DNA from: Fusibacter paucivorans
GTDB lineage: Bacteria; Bacillota; Clostridia; Peptostreptococcales; Acidaminobacteraceae
Reading direction: 5' to 3'
Assembly: GCF_018390735.1 (NCBI RefSeq)
Contig: NZ_JAHBCL010000032.1
Coordinates: forward strand, 1-50,274
Length of the DNA: 50,274 nt
Part shown: positions 14,915 to 23,511 of the stretch, piece after piece
Numbering within the stretch: the first letter of the stretch is position 1
How the letters are laid out: each line of letters begins with the position of its first letter
Translations under genes and position numbers: made by a program
The notes under the pieces: model-generated
The model's database searches: none
The model's input: the letters and a program-made list of their open reading frames with translations, nothing else
Told to the model about the DNA's origin: nothing

Positions 14915-15992
14915 TCGTATTGGACAGTGTTTTACAGTGAGTCTCTTTGGTGAATCACATGGCGCGGGTATTGGATGTGTTATCGAGGGCATTCCAGCCG
15001 GAACGCCGCTTGACCTTGAGCAGATTAGAAAAAGACTGAATCAGAGACGCCCCGGCAAAGATCAATACAGTACGCCTAGGCAGGAAGCGGATTCGTTCGA
15101 TATACTCAGCGGCTATTTTATGGATCATACAACGGGAACGCCGTTGTGTGCGGTCTTTCGCAACTCAGATACGCGCTCGAAAGATTATCAGTCTTTGAAA
15201 ATGCACTTTAGGCCGGGTCATGCAGATTTTACCGGTGGTGAAAAGTATCGTGGCGCCAATGATTATCGAGGCGGTGGACATTTCTCTGCACGTTTAACCG
15301 CGGCACTCGTCTTTGCGGGCGCTATCGCAGAACAGCTTATTGAAGCACAGGGTATTAAGGTGATGACGCAGGTACAAGGGGTTGGGCCGCTGCGTGCGGA
15401 AAGTTTTGAAACCCTTGAATTGACTGATGCCGTTGTGAATCAGCTCGACGGTGAAGGTTATGCAATTCAAAAAAGTGTTGAGGCTGATTTTCTAAAAGCA
15501 GTAGACGATGCGCGGATGGCGCTCGATTCCATTGGCGGTATTGTCGAAGGCGTTATCTTAAATGTTCCGGTTGGTTTGGGAGAGCCCTTCTATGATGCTT
15601 TTGAGAGCAGATTGGCACATGGCCTCTTTGCGATCCCAGCCGTAAAAGGCGTTAGTTTTGGCAAAGGATTTGACTTTGTAAACATGAGAGGTTCCGAGGC
15701 AAACGACCTGTTTTATGCAGACGGGGATGTGGTGAAAACGCGTACGAATAACAACGCTGGCATTAATGGCGGGATCAGCAATGGAATGCCCATTTGGTTC
15801 AAATGTGCTTTTAAACCGACACCGTCCATTGCAAAACCGCAGGAAACACTTAATCGATCAACAATGCAAACAGAAACACTGGAAATTAAAGGGCGTCATG
15901 ATCCGTGCGTCGCATTGAGAGCGGCGACTGTTGTAAGGGCGATGACCGCTATTATCACATATGATTTATGGCTAGAAAGTAAAAGGCGATAG
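14907..15992 (+). CDS. aroC: chorismate synthase
   Basis: AroC eliminates phosphate from EPSP to give chorismate, using reduced FMN. The 361-residue protein starts SSRIGQCFTVSLFGESHGAG and carries RRPGKDQYSTPRQEAD, FRPGHADFTGGEKY, RGGGHFSARLTAAL, RTNNNAGINGGISNGMP and the terminal RHDPCVALRAATVVRAM. ATG 14907 overlaps the aroA stop and follows GGGGG, so it is translationally coupled; TTG 14901 is a less likely start. pheA follows after 14 bp. Confidence 0.95.
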   Translation: MSSRIGQCFTVSLFGESHGAGIGCVIEGIPAGTPLDLEQIRKRLNQRRPGKDQYSTPRQEADSFDILSGYFMDHTTGTPLCAVFRNSDTRSKDYQSLKMHFRPGHADFTGGEKYRGANDYRGGGHFSARLTAALVFAGAIAEQLIEAQGIKVMTQVQGVGPLRAESFETLELTDAVVNQLDGEGYAIQKSVEADFLKAVDDARMALDSIGGIVEGVILNVPVGLGEPFYDAFESRLAHGLFAIPAVKGVSFGKGFDFVNMRGSEANDLFYADGDVVKTRTNNNAGINGGISNGMPIWFKCAFKPTPSIAKPQETLNRSTMQTETLEIKGRHDPCVALRAATVVRAMTAIITYDLWLESKRR

Positions 15993-16006
15993 GAGGCAGT
16001 ATTAGT

Positions 16007-16849
16007 ATGCAAATCTACGATAAAACCTATGCTCTACAGGGCACAGAGGGCTCATACAGTTATGAAGCGCTCATTAAATATCACGGCGGCAGCATTGAGG
16101 CGGATTATAACTGTTTTGATACATTTGAAGAAGTATTTGAAACGGTTATTTCTGGAAAAGCACGCTATGGGATTTTACCGATAGAGAATTCATCCACCGG
16201 GAGTATCACGACGGTGTTTGATCTGCTCAACCAGCATACGGTCAACATCGTTGGTGAAGTAACCTTGCGTATTACCCATCATCTCGTAGCACCTGTTATG
16301 ACAGACGTCGCTAATATTCAAACGGTCTATTCACATATACAAGGGTTTGAGCAGAGCAAGAACTTTTTTAAAGCGCACCCGCACCTCAACTTTATTCCCT
16401 ATAAGAATACAGCCCTTAGTGCCAAACGGGTTTCTGAATCCGGCAGGGAAGATGAGGCTGCAGTGGCGAGCCGATTGGCAGCAGAAATTCATAAACTGCA
16501 TATAATAGAAGAAAACATTAATGATCAAAACAATAACTTTACGCGCTTTATCATTATCAGCCTTGAAGATGGGCAAACGGAAGCGTCAGATAAGATCTCC
16601 ATTGTATCTGTTGTCGACCATACACCGGGTTCGCTTTACAAGATGCTCAGCTGTTTTGAAAATGCACATCTGAATTTATTGAAAATCGAATCGAGACCAC
16701 TCCGAGGACGACCTTGGGAATACAGTTTTTACATTGATTTTGAAGGCAATCTCAATGATGAAAACGTTAAGCGCGCAGTCGATGAATTGAAATACAATGC
16801 GAGGACATTTAAAATATTGGGCAACTATTGTTCAGGGGAGGGTAAATGA
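16007..16849 (+). CDS. pheA: prephenate dehydratase with ACT domain
   Basis: PheA converts prephenate to phenylpyruvate for phenylalanine. The 280-residue protein contains GTEGSYSYEA at the N-terminus, YGILPIENSSTGSI, the catalytic NNFTRFIII near residue 181 and a C-terminal ACT domain with KIESRPLRGRPWEYSFYIDF, the phenylalanine-binding ESRP signature. So feedback inhibition by Phe is expected. There is no fused chorismate mutase, and none is visible elsewhere in the operon. AGGAGG precedes ATG 16007. The end overlaps aroE by 4 nt (ATGA). Confidence 0.95.
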   Translation: MQIYDKTYALQGTEGSYSYEALIKYHGGSIEADYNCFDTFEEVFETVISGKARYGILPIENSSTGSITTVFDLLNQHTVNIVGEVTLRITHHLVAPVMTDVANIQTVYSHIQGFEQSKNFFKAHPHLNFIPYKNTALSAKRVSESGREDEAAVASRLAAEIHKLHIIEENINDQNNNFTRFIIISLEDGQTEASDKISIVSVVDHTPGSLYKMLSCFENAHLNLLKIESRPLRGRPWEYSFYIDFEGNLNDENVKRAVDELKYNARTFKILGNYCSGEGK

Positions 16850-17652
16850 AAAAATTTGGACTTTTGGGGCAAAAACTTTCTTACAGCTTTTCACCAGTGA
16901 TTCACGGTGTGATCTTTGAGTATTTGAAACTGGATGCAACCTACTCTTTGATTGAACGCGAACCCGAATTGCTGGATCAAAAAGCGTTTCATGACATTAT
17001 GGCCGTATACGATGGCATTAACGTGACGATTCCATATAAGTCACATATTATGCCCTTTCTGGATGAAATTGATCCAGCGGCGGCGAGAATAGGCGCCGTT
17101 AACACCGTCGTGAAGCGTGACGGCCGATTAATCGGGTATAATACCGATTACTTTGGTGCACTTGCTTCATTAAAGGCACTGCCGTATTCGGAGGCGACCG
17201 GCGCTATACTGCTTGGGACTGGTGGATCGTCGAAAGCGGTTATGCAATGTCTAAAAGCATTGGAAATTGAACCGATTTATCAAGTTTCAAGAACACCGGA
17301 AACCAATATTGTCGGCGAAAATATTCGACAATTGGACTACGAAATGCTGGCAACAATGGATATTAGCGGCTGTTTGTTAGTAAATTGTACACCGGTGGGA
17401 ATGGAGACTTATGAATATGCCAGCCCAGTGCCAAAGGCCGTCGTAGGCCGCCAATCGAGTGTGTTTGATCTCATTTATGTGCCGGCAGTCACCACATTGC
17501 TAGCGTATGCGAACGAAGAAAACGTGCCGCATCAAAATGGTCTGGACATGTTGATGATTCAAGCGGTTGAAGCTGAAAAACTCTGGCTGTCAATGCCGGA
17601 TTTGCAACAAGATCAAATGCTGTCGCATTTAAAGGACAGTATTTCGATATAA
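16846..17652 (+). CDS. aroE: shikimate dehydrogenase
   Basis: AroE reduces 3-dehydroshikimate to shikimate with NADPH. The 268-residue protein has LLGQKLSYSFSPVIHG for substrate binding, INVTIPYKSHIMPFLD with the catalytic Lys, GAVNTVVKRDGRLIGYNTDYFG, the Rossmann GTGGSSKAV and the late NGLDMLMIQAVEAEKLW. The start overlaps the pheA stop, and GGGGAGGG stands upstream. It is the last gene before a strong terminator. The operon lacks aroK (shikimate kinase) and a dehydroquinase, which must be elsewhere. Confidence 0.95.
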   Translation: MKKFGLLGQKLSYSFSPVIHGVIFEYLKLDATYSLIEREPELLDQKAFHDIMAVYDGINVTIPYKSHIMPFLDEIDPAAARIGAVNTVVKRDGRLIGYNTDYFGALASLKALPYSEATGAILLGTGGSSKAVMQCLKALEIEPIYQVSRTPETNIVGENIRQLDYEMLATMDISGCLLVNCTPVGMETYEYASPVPKAVVGRQSSVFDLIYVPAVTTLLAYANEENVPHQNGLDMLMIQAVEAEKLWLSMPDLQQDQMLSHLKDSISI

Positions 17653-17669
17653 AACTTTGTGAGGGATGT

Positions 17670-17724
17670 GGATGTCCAGATTATGTACAAAAAACTGTGC
17701 ATAATCTGGACATCCGCTTTTTTT
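17670..17724 (+). terminator. terminator of the aromatic operon
   Basis: A stem of about 20 bp (17670-17689 with 17696-17715, one G-U pair) around loop AAAAAC is followed by GCTTTTTTT. It is among the strongest hairpins in the window and isolates the aro operon from the transporter operon. Confidence 0.9.
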
Positions 17725-17741
17725 GTGCCCAGAAATCAAAA

Positions 17742-17791
17742 ATGCCATTAGGTAAAATGGCATATTTTCAAGGATCGCGGTATGTACGCGA
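17742..17791. promoter_or_regulatory. two inverted repeats upstream of the sigma-54 element
   Basis: ATGCCATT (17742-17749) with AATGGCAT (17756-17763), and TCGCG (17775-17779) with CGCGA (17787-17791). They lie 12-75 bp upstream of the -24/-12 element and could bind an enhancer-binding activator or another regulator. Confidence 0.4.
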
Positions 17792-17802
17792 AAAAATGCA
17801 CT

Positions 17803-17818
17803 TGGCATTAAACTTGCA
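17803..17818 (+). promoter_or_regulatory. sigma-54-type -24/-12 promoter of the transporter operon
   Basis: TGGCA-N6-TTGCA: the GG and GC dinucleotides are exactly 12 bp apart, as in sigma-54 (RpoN) promoters (TGGCAC-N5-TTGCW). It lies 50 bp upstream of the first permease gene. No competing sigma-A promoter was obvious. The RpoN and activator genes are not in the window. Confidence 0.6.
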
Positions 17819-17867
17819 ACATTAGTAAAGTGTATATCCGACAGGGGAAAGATAAAGGAGGGTCTTC

Positions 17868-18740
17868 ATGGATTTGTTTTTACAAAATATAGTAGGAGGA
17901 CTGCAATCGGCCAGCATGTATGGCTTGGCGGCTTTAGGGCTTGTGCTCATTTATAAGACGACAGGCGTTATCAATTTCGCACAAGGCGAGCTCGGCATGT
18001 TCAATGCATTTGTAGCCGCTTGGCTATACGCAAATAACGTACCGCTTGTTATTGCAGTGCTGCTCACGCTAATCATAGCGGGTATCGTTGGTTTTCTGAT
18101 TGAATGGGGTGTGATGCGACACGCCGTTAAGATTGATCCTCTTGGCAAAATGATTATGACGATGGGATTCGTTATGATTGCACAGGGACTAGCGCCGATG
18201 TTCTTTGGCAATAACCCATTGTATTTTCCAAAATTGCTGCAAGGTGATCCAATTAATATCGGCGGCGTCTCTATATTGCCGAATACGATTTTGATTATTG
18301 CGATCACACTTGGCATTATGGCAGCACTGTTTTATGTTTTGCAGAAATCTAAATGGGGTCTTGCCATTCGCGTTACAGCAGAGAATATTCAAACGGCAAA
18401 ATTAATGGGTGTACCGACAAAATATGTTTCCATTGCCGTGTGGACGCTTGGTACAGCGCTTGGGGCGCTGGCGGCGACAATGGTAGCACCGCTGACAACT
18501 GTTAGTGTAACGATGATGGCAGACATTCATCTTAAGTCATTTATATCGGCAGTGCTCGGTGGCTTTGCGACTTTCTACGGACCGGTCGTCGGGGCGTTTA
18601 TCATCGGGATCCTAAACAATCTCATCGGTTTTTATATTTCGTCAAAATGGGCAACAGCGATTTTATATGTCTTTATTCTCATCGTGCTCATCTTTAAACC
18701 GACTGGTATTTTCGGCAAGAAACATATTAAGAAAGTGTAG
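17868..18740 (+). CDS. livH: LivH-type ABC transporter permease
   Basis: Inner-membrane permease of a branched-chain/hydrophobic amino-acid type ABC importer (HAAT family). The 290 residues form about eight hydrophobic segments, starting LQSASMYGLAALGLVLIYKTTGVINFAQGELGMF, the usual LivH opening. The coupling region AIRVTAENIQTAKLMGV contacts the ATPase, and the C-terminus ends with the KPTGIFGKK tail. AAAGGAGGG lies 7 nt before ATG 17868. It is the first gene of a five-component transporter set. The substrate is uncertain: this family also takes up urea, amides and aromatic compounds. Confidence 0.88.
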   Translation: MDLFLQNIVGGLQSASMYGLAALGLVLIYKTTGVINFAQGELGMFNAFVAAWLYANNVPLVIAVLLTLIIAGIVGFLIEWGVMRHAVKIDPLGKMIMTMGFVMIAQGLAPMFFGNNPLYFPKLLQGDPINIGGVSILPNTILIIAITLGIMAALFYVLQKSKWGLAIRVTAENIQTAKLMGVPTKYVSIAVWTLGTALGALAATMVAPLTTVSVTMMADIHLKSFISAVLGGFATFYGPVVGAFIIGILNNLIGFYISSKWATAILYVFILIVLIFKPTGIFGKKHIKKV

Positions 18741-18748
18741 GTGCAACG

Positions 18749-19741
18749 ATGTCCATACTTAACAAAAAACAGATACAATATATCATCTTTGGCGTCATTG
18801 CCGTTTTGCTGCCTATTTTAACACAGGCAAAAGGCTCTACGATAACATTGCTTGCATCCATTGGCATTACAGCCATCGCAACATTAGGCTTCAATGTGTT
18901 GCTCGGATTCTCAGGGCAAATCTCTTTAGGACATGGTGCGTTTATGGGGCTTGGTGCGTATATATCGGCCTATTTCGTTTCACAAATGGAACTGCCGTTT
19001 TTCCTGTCGTTGGCACTTGCGGCGATTATCCCATTTCTCGTCGGTTTCATATTGGGGCTTATTGCATTAAGACTTGAAGGCCATTACTTGGCAATTGCGA
19101 CTTTAGGGTTTGCAGTGGTTATTGAAGAAATCTTTGCTGAGCTTTCAGAATTTACAGGTGGATGGTCTGGGACGAAGACAACTTACCCGATCATCTTTGG
19201 GCATAAGTTTGATAAATTAAGTGTGTATATTCTCATTATTATCATTTTGGTGATCTTAATGATCCTGACGTATAACTTCATGAAATCTGCAACAGGGCGT
19301 GCACTCGTCGCAATGAAGAAAAGTGAACATGCAGCCCAGGCGATGGGCGTCAGCCTTTTTAAATATAAATTGCTGGCATTTTCCATCAGTACGATGTATG
19401 CGGGGATTGCGGGGAGCTTATATATTCACTTCTTCAGGTTTGCAGAGCCAAAACTCTGGGGTATTACGCTTTCGCTAGATCTCTTGGCAGCTGCTGTTAT
19501 TGGCGGTCTGGGAACAATTGGCGGTGCCGTGGTCGGGGTCGCATTTCTAAAAGTGTTGCCGACTGTATTGCAGATGCTGCCAGTGTTTGGTGACTTTGAC
19601 GGTTTGGCTTTTGTGTTGACCGGCGTTGCCATCGTCGTCTTTGTCATGTTCTATCCAAGAGGGCTCATTAATATACCAAATGATCTCTATCACAAATTTT
19701 TCAAGCGGAAGCGGGCAGAAAATGAGGAGGTGAAGGCATGA
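18749..19741 (+). CDS. livM: LivM-type ABC transporter permease
   Basis: Second membrane subunit, 330 residues, with about nine to ten hydrophobic segments. The family blocks GFNVLLGFSGQISLGHGAFMGLGAYISAY, LRLEGHYLAIATLGFAVVIEE, GRALVAMKKSEHAAQAMGVS (ATPase coupling) and GGLGTIGGAVVGVAFL are intact, and the C-terminus is basic and charged. The start is 8 bp after livH behind a GTAGGTG site, and the end overlaps livG by 4 nt (ATGA). Confidence 0.88.
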   Translation: MSILNKKQIQYIIFGVIAVLLPILTQAKGSTITLLASIGITAIATLGFNVLLGFSGQISLGHGAFMGLGAYISAYFVSQMELPFFLSLALAAIIPFLVGFILGLIALRLEGHYLAIATLGFAVVIEEIFAELSEFTGGWSGTKTTYPIIFGHKFDKLSVYILIIIILVILMILTYNFMKSATGRALVAMKKSEHAAQAMGVSLFKYKLLAFSISTMYAGIAGSLYIHFFRFAEPKLWGITLSLDLLAAAVIGGLGTIGGAVVGVAFLKVLPTVLQMLPVFGDFDGLAFVLTGVAIVVFVMFYPRGLINIPNDLYHKFFKRKRAENEEVKA

Positions 19742-20538
19742 TGAATTCGGTACTCAAGGTAGAAAACCTCTCGATTAGTTTTGGCGGATTGAAAGCTGTT
19801 GACGATCTCAGTTTTGAAATAGGTGATAAGATGATCTACGGTTTAATCGGCCCCAATGGTGCCGGAAAGACAACAGTCTTCAACTGTATTACAAAATTCT
19901 ATACGCCTAATTCAGGGAAAGTGACTTTTAAAACGAATACAGGTGAACAAATCAACCTGCTTGAGCACAGTGTCCATCAAATTATCAATTACGGATTGGC
20001 GAGAACATTCCAGAATGTCGAGTTAATTAATGATCTCAGCATCATTGATAATCTCTTGATTGGTGCCCATTCACAATACAAGACGTCAGCGCTCCAGCAA
20101 GCATTTTTAACGCCGAGAGCACGACGTGAAGAAAAAGAACACCGTGGCCGCGCGATGGATATTTTGAACCAACTGGGACTTGCTGACAAGGCGAATGAAA
20201 TTGCAGGTTCTCAACCGTATGGCGTGCTTAAAAATGTAGAGCTCGCCAGAACACTAATGTCTAGGCCAAAGCTCATTATTATTGATGAACCGGCGGCCGG
20301 ATTGAATGAAACAGAAACCGAAGCGCTGGCTGAAATGATAAAAAAGATTAGAGACTACTATCATTGTGCAGTATTAATGGTTGAGCATGATATGGGGCTC
20401 GTCATGAGTACTTGTGAACGCATTTGTGCGATTAACTTCGGCAAGAAATTGGCTGAGGGAACGCCGGATGAGATTAAACAGAATAAGGAAGTTCAAGAAG
20501 CGTATTTGGGAAAGGATGATGACGATGCTGAAAATTAA
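19738..20538 (+). CDS. livG: LivG-type ABC transporter ATPase
   Basis: Cytoplasmic ATP-binding subunit, 266 residues. Walker A is GPNGAGKTT, the Q-loop region is LARTFQNVELI, and Walker B is LIIIDEPAAGLNETE followed by the switch His in LMVEHDMGLV. The signature region reads SQPYGVLKNVELARTL, a clearly altered version of the usual LSxGQ motif (here QPYGV), which is unusual: the ABC signature Ser-Gly is not conserved. The protein is otherwise full length. Translation is coupled to livM (ATGA), and the 3' end overlaps livF. Confidence 0.86.
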   Translation: MMNSVLKVENLSISFGGLKAVDDLSFEIGDKMIYGLIGPNGAGKTTVFNCITKFYTPNSGKVTFKTNTGEQINLLEHSVHQIINYGLARTFQNVELINDLSIIDNLLIGAHSQYKTSALQQAFLTPRARREEKEHRGRAMDILNQLGLADKANEIAGSQPYGVLKNVELARTLMSRPKLIIIDEPAAGLNETETEALAEMIKKIRDYYHCAVLMVEHDMGLVMSTCERICAINFGKKLAEGTPDEIKQNKEVQEAYLGKDDDDAEN

Positions 20539-21235
20539 AAACATTCACGCTGCTTATGGCAACATTAAAGCGGTCAAGGGCATTGACATCGACGTTCCAA
20601 GTGGCAAAATCGTCGCACTGCTGGGATCAAACGGTGCCGGCAAGACGACGACGCTTAAGGCGATTTCAGGTTTAATGCCGCTGGAAAAGGGGGCGATTGA
20701 ACTTGATGAGGTGCCCATTCACAGTATGGCGCCGGAGAAGATTGCCGGACTCGGCATTGTTCAGTCCCCTGAGGGAAGGCAAATCTTTACATCGCTAACG
20801 GTTGAGGAGAATTTAAAGGTCGGTGCTTTTACTGAAAAGAGCCGTGAAGCCGTTGATATGCGGATGAAAAGCATTTTTGGCTATTTTCCAAGACTTGAAG
20901 AACGTCGAAAACAAATTGCGGGGACATTGTCTGGCGGCGAACAGCAGATGCTGGCCATTGGGCGTGCACTGATGGCAAATCCTAAAGTGTTGCTTTTAGA
21001 TGAGCCATCCCTTGGGTTGGCGCCGCTGATTGTCAAAGATATCTTCCAAATTGTCAAGCGGTTAAACGATGAAGGCGTCACGATTTTAATCGTTGAGCAA
21101 AATGCATTACAAACCCTAAAAATTGCAGATTATGCCTATGTTATGGAAACGGGCAAGATCATCTTAGAGGGTGCCGGCAAAGATTTACTACAGGATGAGA
21201 AGGTAATTGAAGCTTATCTTGGAGGAAATAGATAA
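20525..21235 (+). CDS. livF: LivF-type ABC transporter ATPase
   Basis: Second ATPase, 236 residues, with Walker A GSNGAGKTT, VQSPEGRQIFTSLTVEENL typical of LivF, the intact signature LSGGEQQMLAIGRALM, Walker B LLLDEPSLGLAPL and the switch region ILIVEQNALQTL. ATG 20525 is chosen because AAAGGATG lies 8 nt upstream and MLKIKNIHAAYG is the family N-terminus. It overlaps the livG end by 14 nt. Unlike LivG its signature motif is canonical, so one of the two composite ATP sites would be standard and the other degenerate. Confidence 0.9.
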   Translation: MLKIKNIHAAYGNIKAVKGIDIDVPSGKIVALLGSNGAGKTTTLKAISGLMPLEKGAIELDEVPIHSMAPEKIAGLGIVQSPEGRQIFTSLTVEENLKVGAFTEKSREAVDMRMKSIFGYFPRLEERRKQIAGTLSGGEQQMLAIGRALMANPKVLLLDEPSLGLAPLIVKDIFQIVKRLNDEGVTILIVEQNALQTLKIADYAYVMETGKIILEGAGKDLLQDEKVIEAYLGGNR

Positions 21236-21259
21236 TTAAAACTTGGGAGGAGAATGAAC

Positions 21260-22558
21260 ATGAATTTAAAAAGATCATTAGTGATGGTACTCGTTATCAT
21301 GCTTGCTGCAATGGCATTCACAGGCTGTGGTTCACAGGAAACACCTGCTGCATCAAGTGGATCGTCATCATCTTCAAGCGCTGGAGAAACATCGGCAGAA
21401 GCACCTGCTGAAGAAACGGCTCAAGGCGTTACAGACGACAAAATTCTCATAGGGAACAGCGCTGCGACAAGTGGTGCATTTGCCCCTATCGGCTTACCAT
21501 TCATTCATGGTATTGAATCCTATCTCGCATATGTCAACGAAGGTGGCGGCGTAGACGGCAGACAGATTGAATTTCTTCATTATGATGATGAGTTTGACCC
21601 TGCATTAACGTCACAGTACCTTGAAAAACTCATTTATGAAGATGAAGTCTTTGCGATTGTCGGTCACTTTGGTTCGCCATGTATCGCGGCAACACTTCCT
21701 GACCTTGAAGATTCAGGTATTCCTGCGGTATACTTTGCAGGTGGCGTTGCAGATCTTTATTCAACGGATGATCCTGATCGCAACATTTATCCAGTACAAC
21801 CAATTTATCCGTATGAAGGCAAAATCATGGCAGCTTATGCCGTTAGTTATTTTGATGCTAAAACGGTTGGTATTATCTATACGAACAACGAAGCTGGCCT
21901 AAATACTTACGAAGGCATTAAAGAGCAGCTGGCTGAATACCCAGATATTCAAGTCGTTGCAGAAGAATCAGTATCACCAGGTCTTACTGATGCAACAGCA
22001 CAAGTCCTTAAAGTAAAAGAAGCAAATCCAGATGTTTTGGTTATTCCTTCACTTTCAGCTGAACTTGCACCTGTTATTAAAACCATGGAACAACAAGGCC
22101 TCACGGATGTACCAATTGTTACAACTTACTCTAACGTATCAAGTGTTTTCGTTGACAGCAATTACAACGAAGCACCAAATACAATGGACAATCTCTACGG
22201 TTTGGGATGGGTTGACCTCGAAGGCAATCCAGCAGTTTGGGATGAATTTACAAAATATATGACAGAGCTTGGCTATGAAGATGAACTCAACGCATATTCT
22301 GCTACAGGCTGGATTGCAGGGAACTTCTTCTCAGAAGGTGTCCGCCGTGTTGCAGAATCCGGTGAAGTGCTGACTTGGGAAAACTATATGAATGCACTTG
22401 AAGATGCGCCAATCAGCAACCCATTTGGTGGTTCAATAGATTTCTCAGATGGGATGAGAACCGGTACACAGCAAATGGTTCTTTCACGCGTTGATGTAAA
22501 CAGTCCTTCAAAATGGACAGCTGTATCTGGCTTCAACGGTGTTGATGATTTAAAATAG
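21260..22558 (+). CDS. periplasmic-binding-type lipoprotein of the LIV transporter
   Basis: Extracellular substrate-binding lipoprotein of type I fold (LivJ/LivK, Peripla_BP_6). The signal peptide MNLKRSLVMVLVIMLAAMAF ends in the lipobox FTGC, giving a lipidated Cys, followed by a Ser/Ala/Glu-rich linker of about 35 residues. The mature domain starts GVTDDKILIGNSAATSG and keeps the YVNEGGGVDGRQIEF and DDEFDPALTSQYLEKLI blocks typical of these receptors. ATG 21260 is chosen for its 9-nt spacing from GGGAGG; ATG 21254 is too close. The coding sequence has no length defects. The ligand cannot be inferred with confidence. Confidence 0.9.
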   Translation: MNLKRSLVMVLVIMLAAMAFTGCGSQETPAASSGSSSSSSAGETSAEAPAEETAQGVTDDKILIGNSAATSGAFAPIGLPFIHGIESYLAYVNEGGGVDGRQIEFLHYDDEFDPALTSQYLEKLIYEDEVFAIVGHFGSPCIAATLPDLEDSGIPAVYFAGGVADLYSTDDPDRNIYPVQPIYPYEGKIMAAYAVSYFDAKTVGIIYTNNEAGLNTYEGIKEQLAEYPDIQVVAEESVSPGLTDATAQVLKVKEANPDVLVIPSLSAELAPVIKTMEQQGLTDVPIVTTYSNVSSVFVDSNYNEAPNTMDNLYGLGWVDLEGNPAVWDEFTKYMTELGYEDELNAYSATGWIAGNFFSEGVRRVAESGEVLTWENYMNALEDAPISNPFGGSIDFSDGMRTGTQQMVLSRVDVNSPSKWTAVSGFNGVDDLK

Positions 22559-22567
22559 GCATTGGAT

Positions 22568-22594
22568 GTCACCGCTTGCATTGCAAGCGGTGAC
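22568..22594 (+). promoter_or_regulatory. strong intercistronic hairpin after the binding-protein gene
   Basis: GTCACCGCTTG (22568-22578) pairs perfectly with CAAGCGGTGAC (22584-22594) around CATTG. No T tract follows. This is typical of a stability hairpin that raises the level of a binding-protein mRNA relative to downstream genes. Confidence 0.6.
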
Positions 22595-22614
22595 CCATAA
22601 GAGAAGGTGGCAGT

Positions 22615-23499
22615 ATGATCGATTTTGAATTTAAAAAAATGCAAATAGGCAATGAAATCTTAGCATATCGAGAAGGCGGCGAAGGTGATAGAATCCTTAT
22701 TTTAGTCCATGGCAATATGTCATCATCACTGCACTTTGATCAATTGATGCTGAGGCTGAAAGACGATTTTAAAATTTACGCACCTGATCTGAGGGGGTTT
22801 GGCCACTCGTCCTATCACGAGCGATTTGATTCACTGAAAACGCTAAGCGAAGATTTAGAACACTTTGTAGAAAAGCTGCGATTGAAGGATTTTGAGCTCT
22901 TGGGATGGTCAACGGGGGGTGGCATATGCATGCAATTTGCCGCAGACAATCCAGATTTGGTGAACCGCCTTATATTGGTTGAAAGTGTTGGGCTCATGGG
23001 CTATCCTATAAATAAGAAGGATGCGTCGGGTGCGCCGATTCCAGATCAGTTTTTAATGACGAAGGAAGAAGTGGAAGCGGACCCGATTCAAGTCAAACCA
23101 GTACTTGATGCGCTTGCAGCCAAAGACGGTGATTTTTACAAAGCACTTTGGAATGGTGCCATTTACAATGTTGGCAATATTCCAAAGCCGGAATTATATG
23201 AACAGTATGTAGCAGAAATGTTATTACAGCGCAACCTCGTCGATGTTGATTATGCCCTGATGTATTTTAACATCTCCGATGAGACCAATGCTTACGGCAA
23301 GGGAACGGGTGATGTCAACCGCATTCAATGTGAAGCTGATATTATTCAGGGCAAAGACGATCTCGTCGTACCGGCCTATATGGGCGAGGGGATTTATAAG
23401 GCGTTATCGCCAAAGGCCACTTACCATAATCTTGAGAAAAGCGGTCATAATCCCATGGTTGATCAATTGGACGAGTTGGTGCGCATCATTAAGAAATGA
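22615..23499 (+). CDS. alpha/beta hydrolase
   Basis: A 294-residue cytoplasmic alpha/beta-hydrolase-fold enzyme. LVHGNMSSS is the oxyanion-hole region, PDLRGFGHS follows, the nucleophile elbow is GWSTGG (Ser), and the C-terminal catalytic region shows QGKDDLVVPAYMG (Asp) and KSGHNPMVDQ (His). It has no signal peptide. GAGAAGGTGG precedes ATG 22615. It is placed in the transporter operon after the intercistronic hairpin, so it may act on the imported compound, for example an ester or lactone (inference). It is 12 bp upstream of a second hydrolase that shares little sequence with it. Confidence 0.82.
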   Translation: MIDFEFKKMQIGNEILAYREGGEGDRILILVHGNMSSSLHFDQLMLRLKDDFKIYAPDLRGFGHSSYHERFDSLKTLSEDLEHFVEKLRLKDFELLGWSTGGGICMQFAADNPDLVNRLILVESVGLMGYPINKKDASGAPIPDQFLMTKEEVEADPIQVKPVLDALAAKDGDFYKALWNGAIYNVGNIPKPELYEQYVAEMLLQRNLVDVDYALMYFNISDETNAYGKGTGDVNRIQCEADIIQGKDDLVVPAYMGEGIYKALSPKATYHNLEKSGHNPMVDQLDELVRIIKK

Positions 23500-23511
23500 T
23501 TGGAGTACAGC

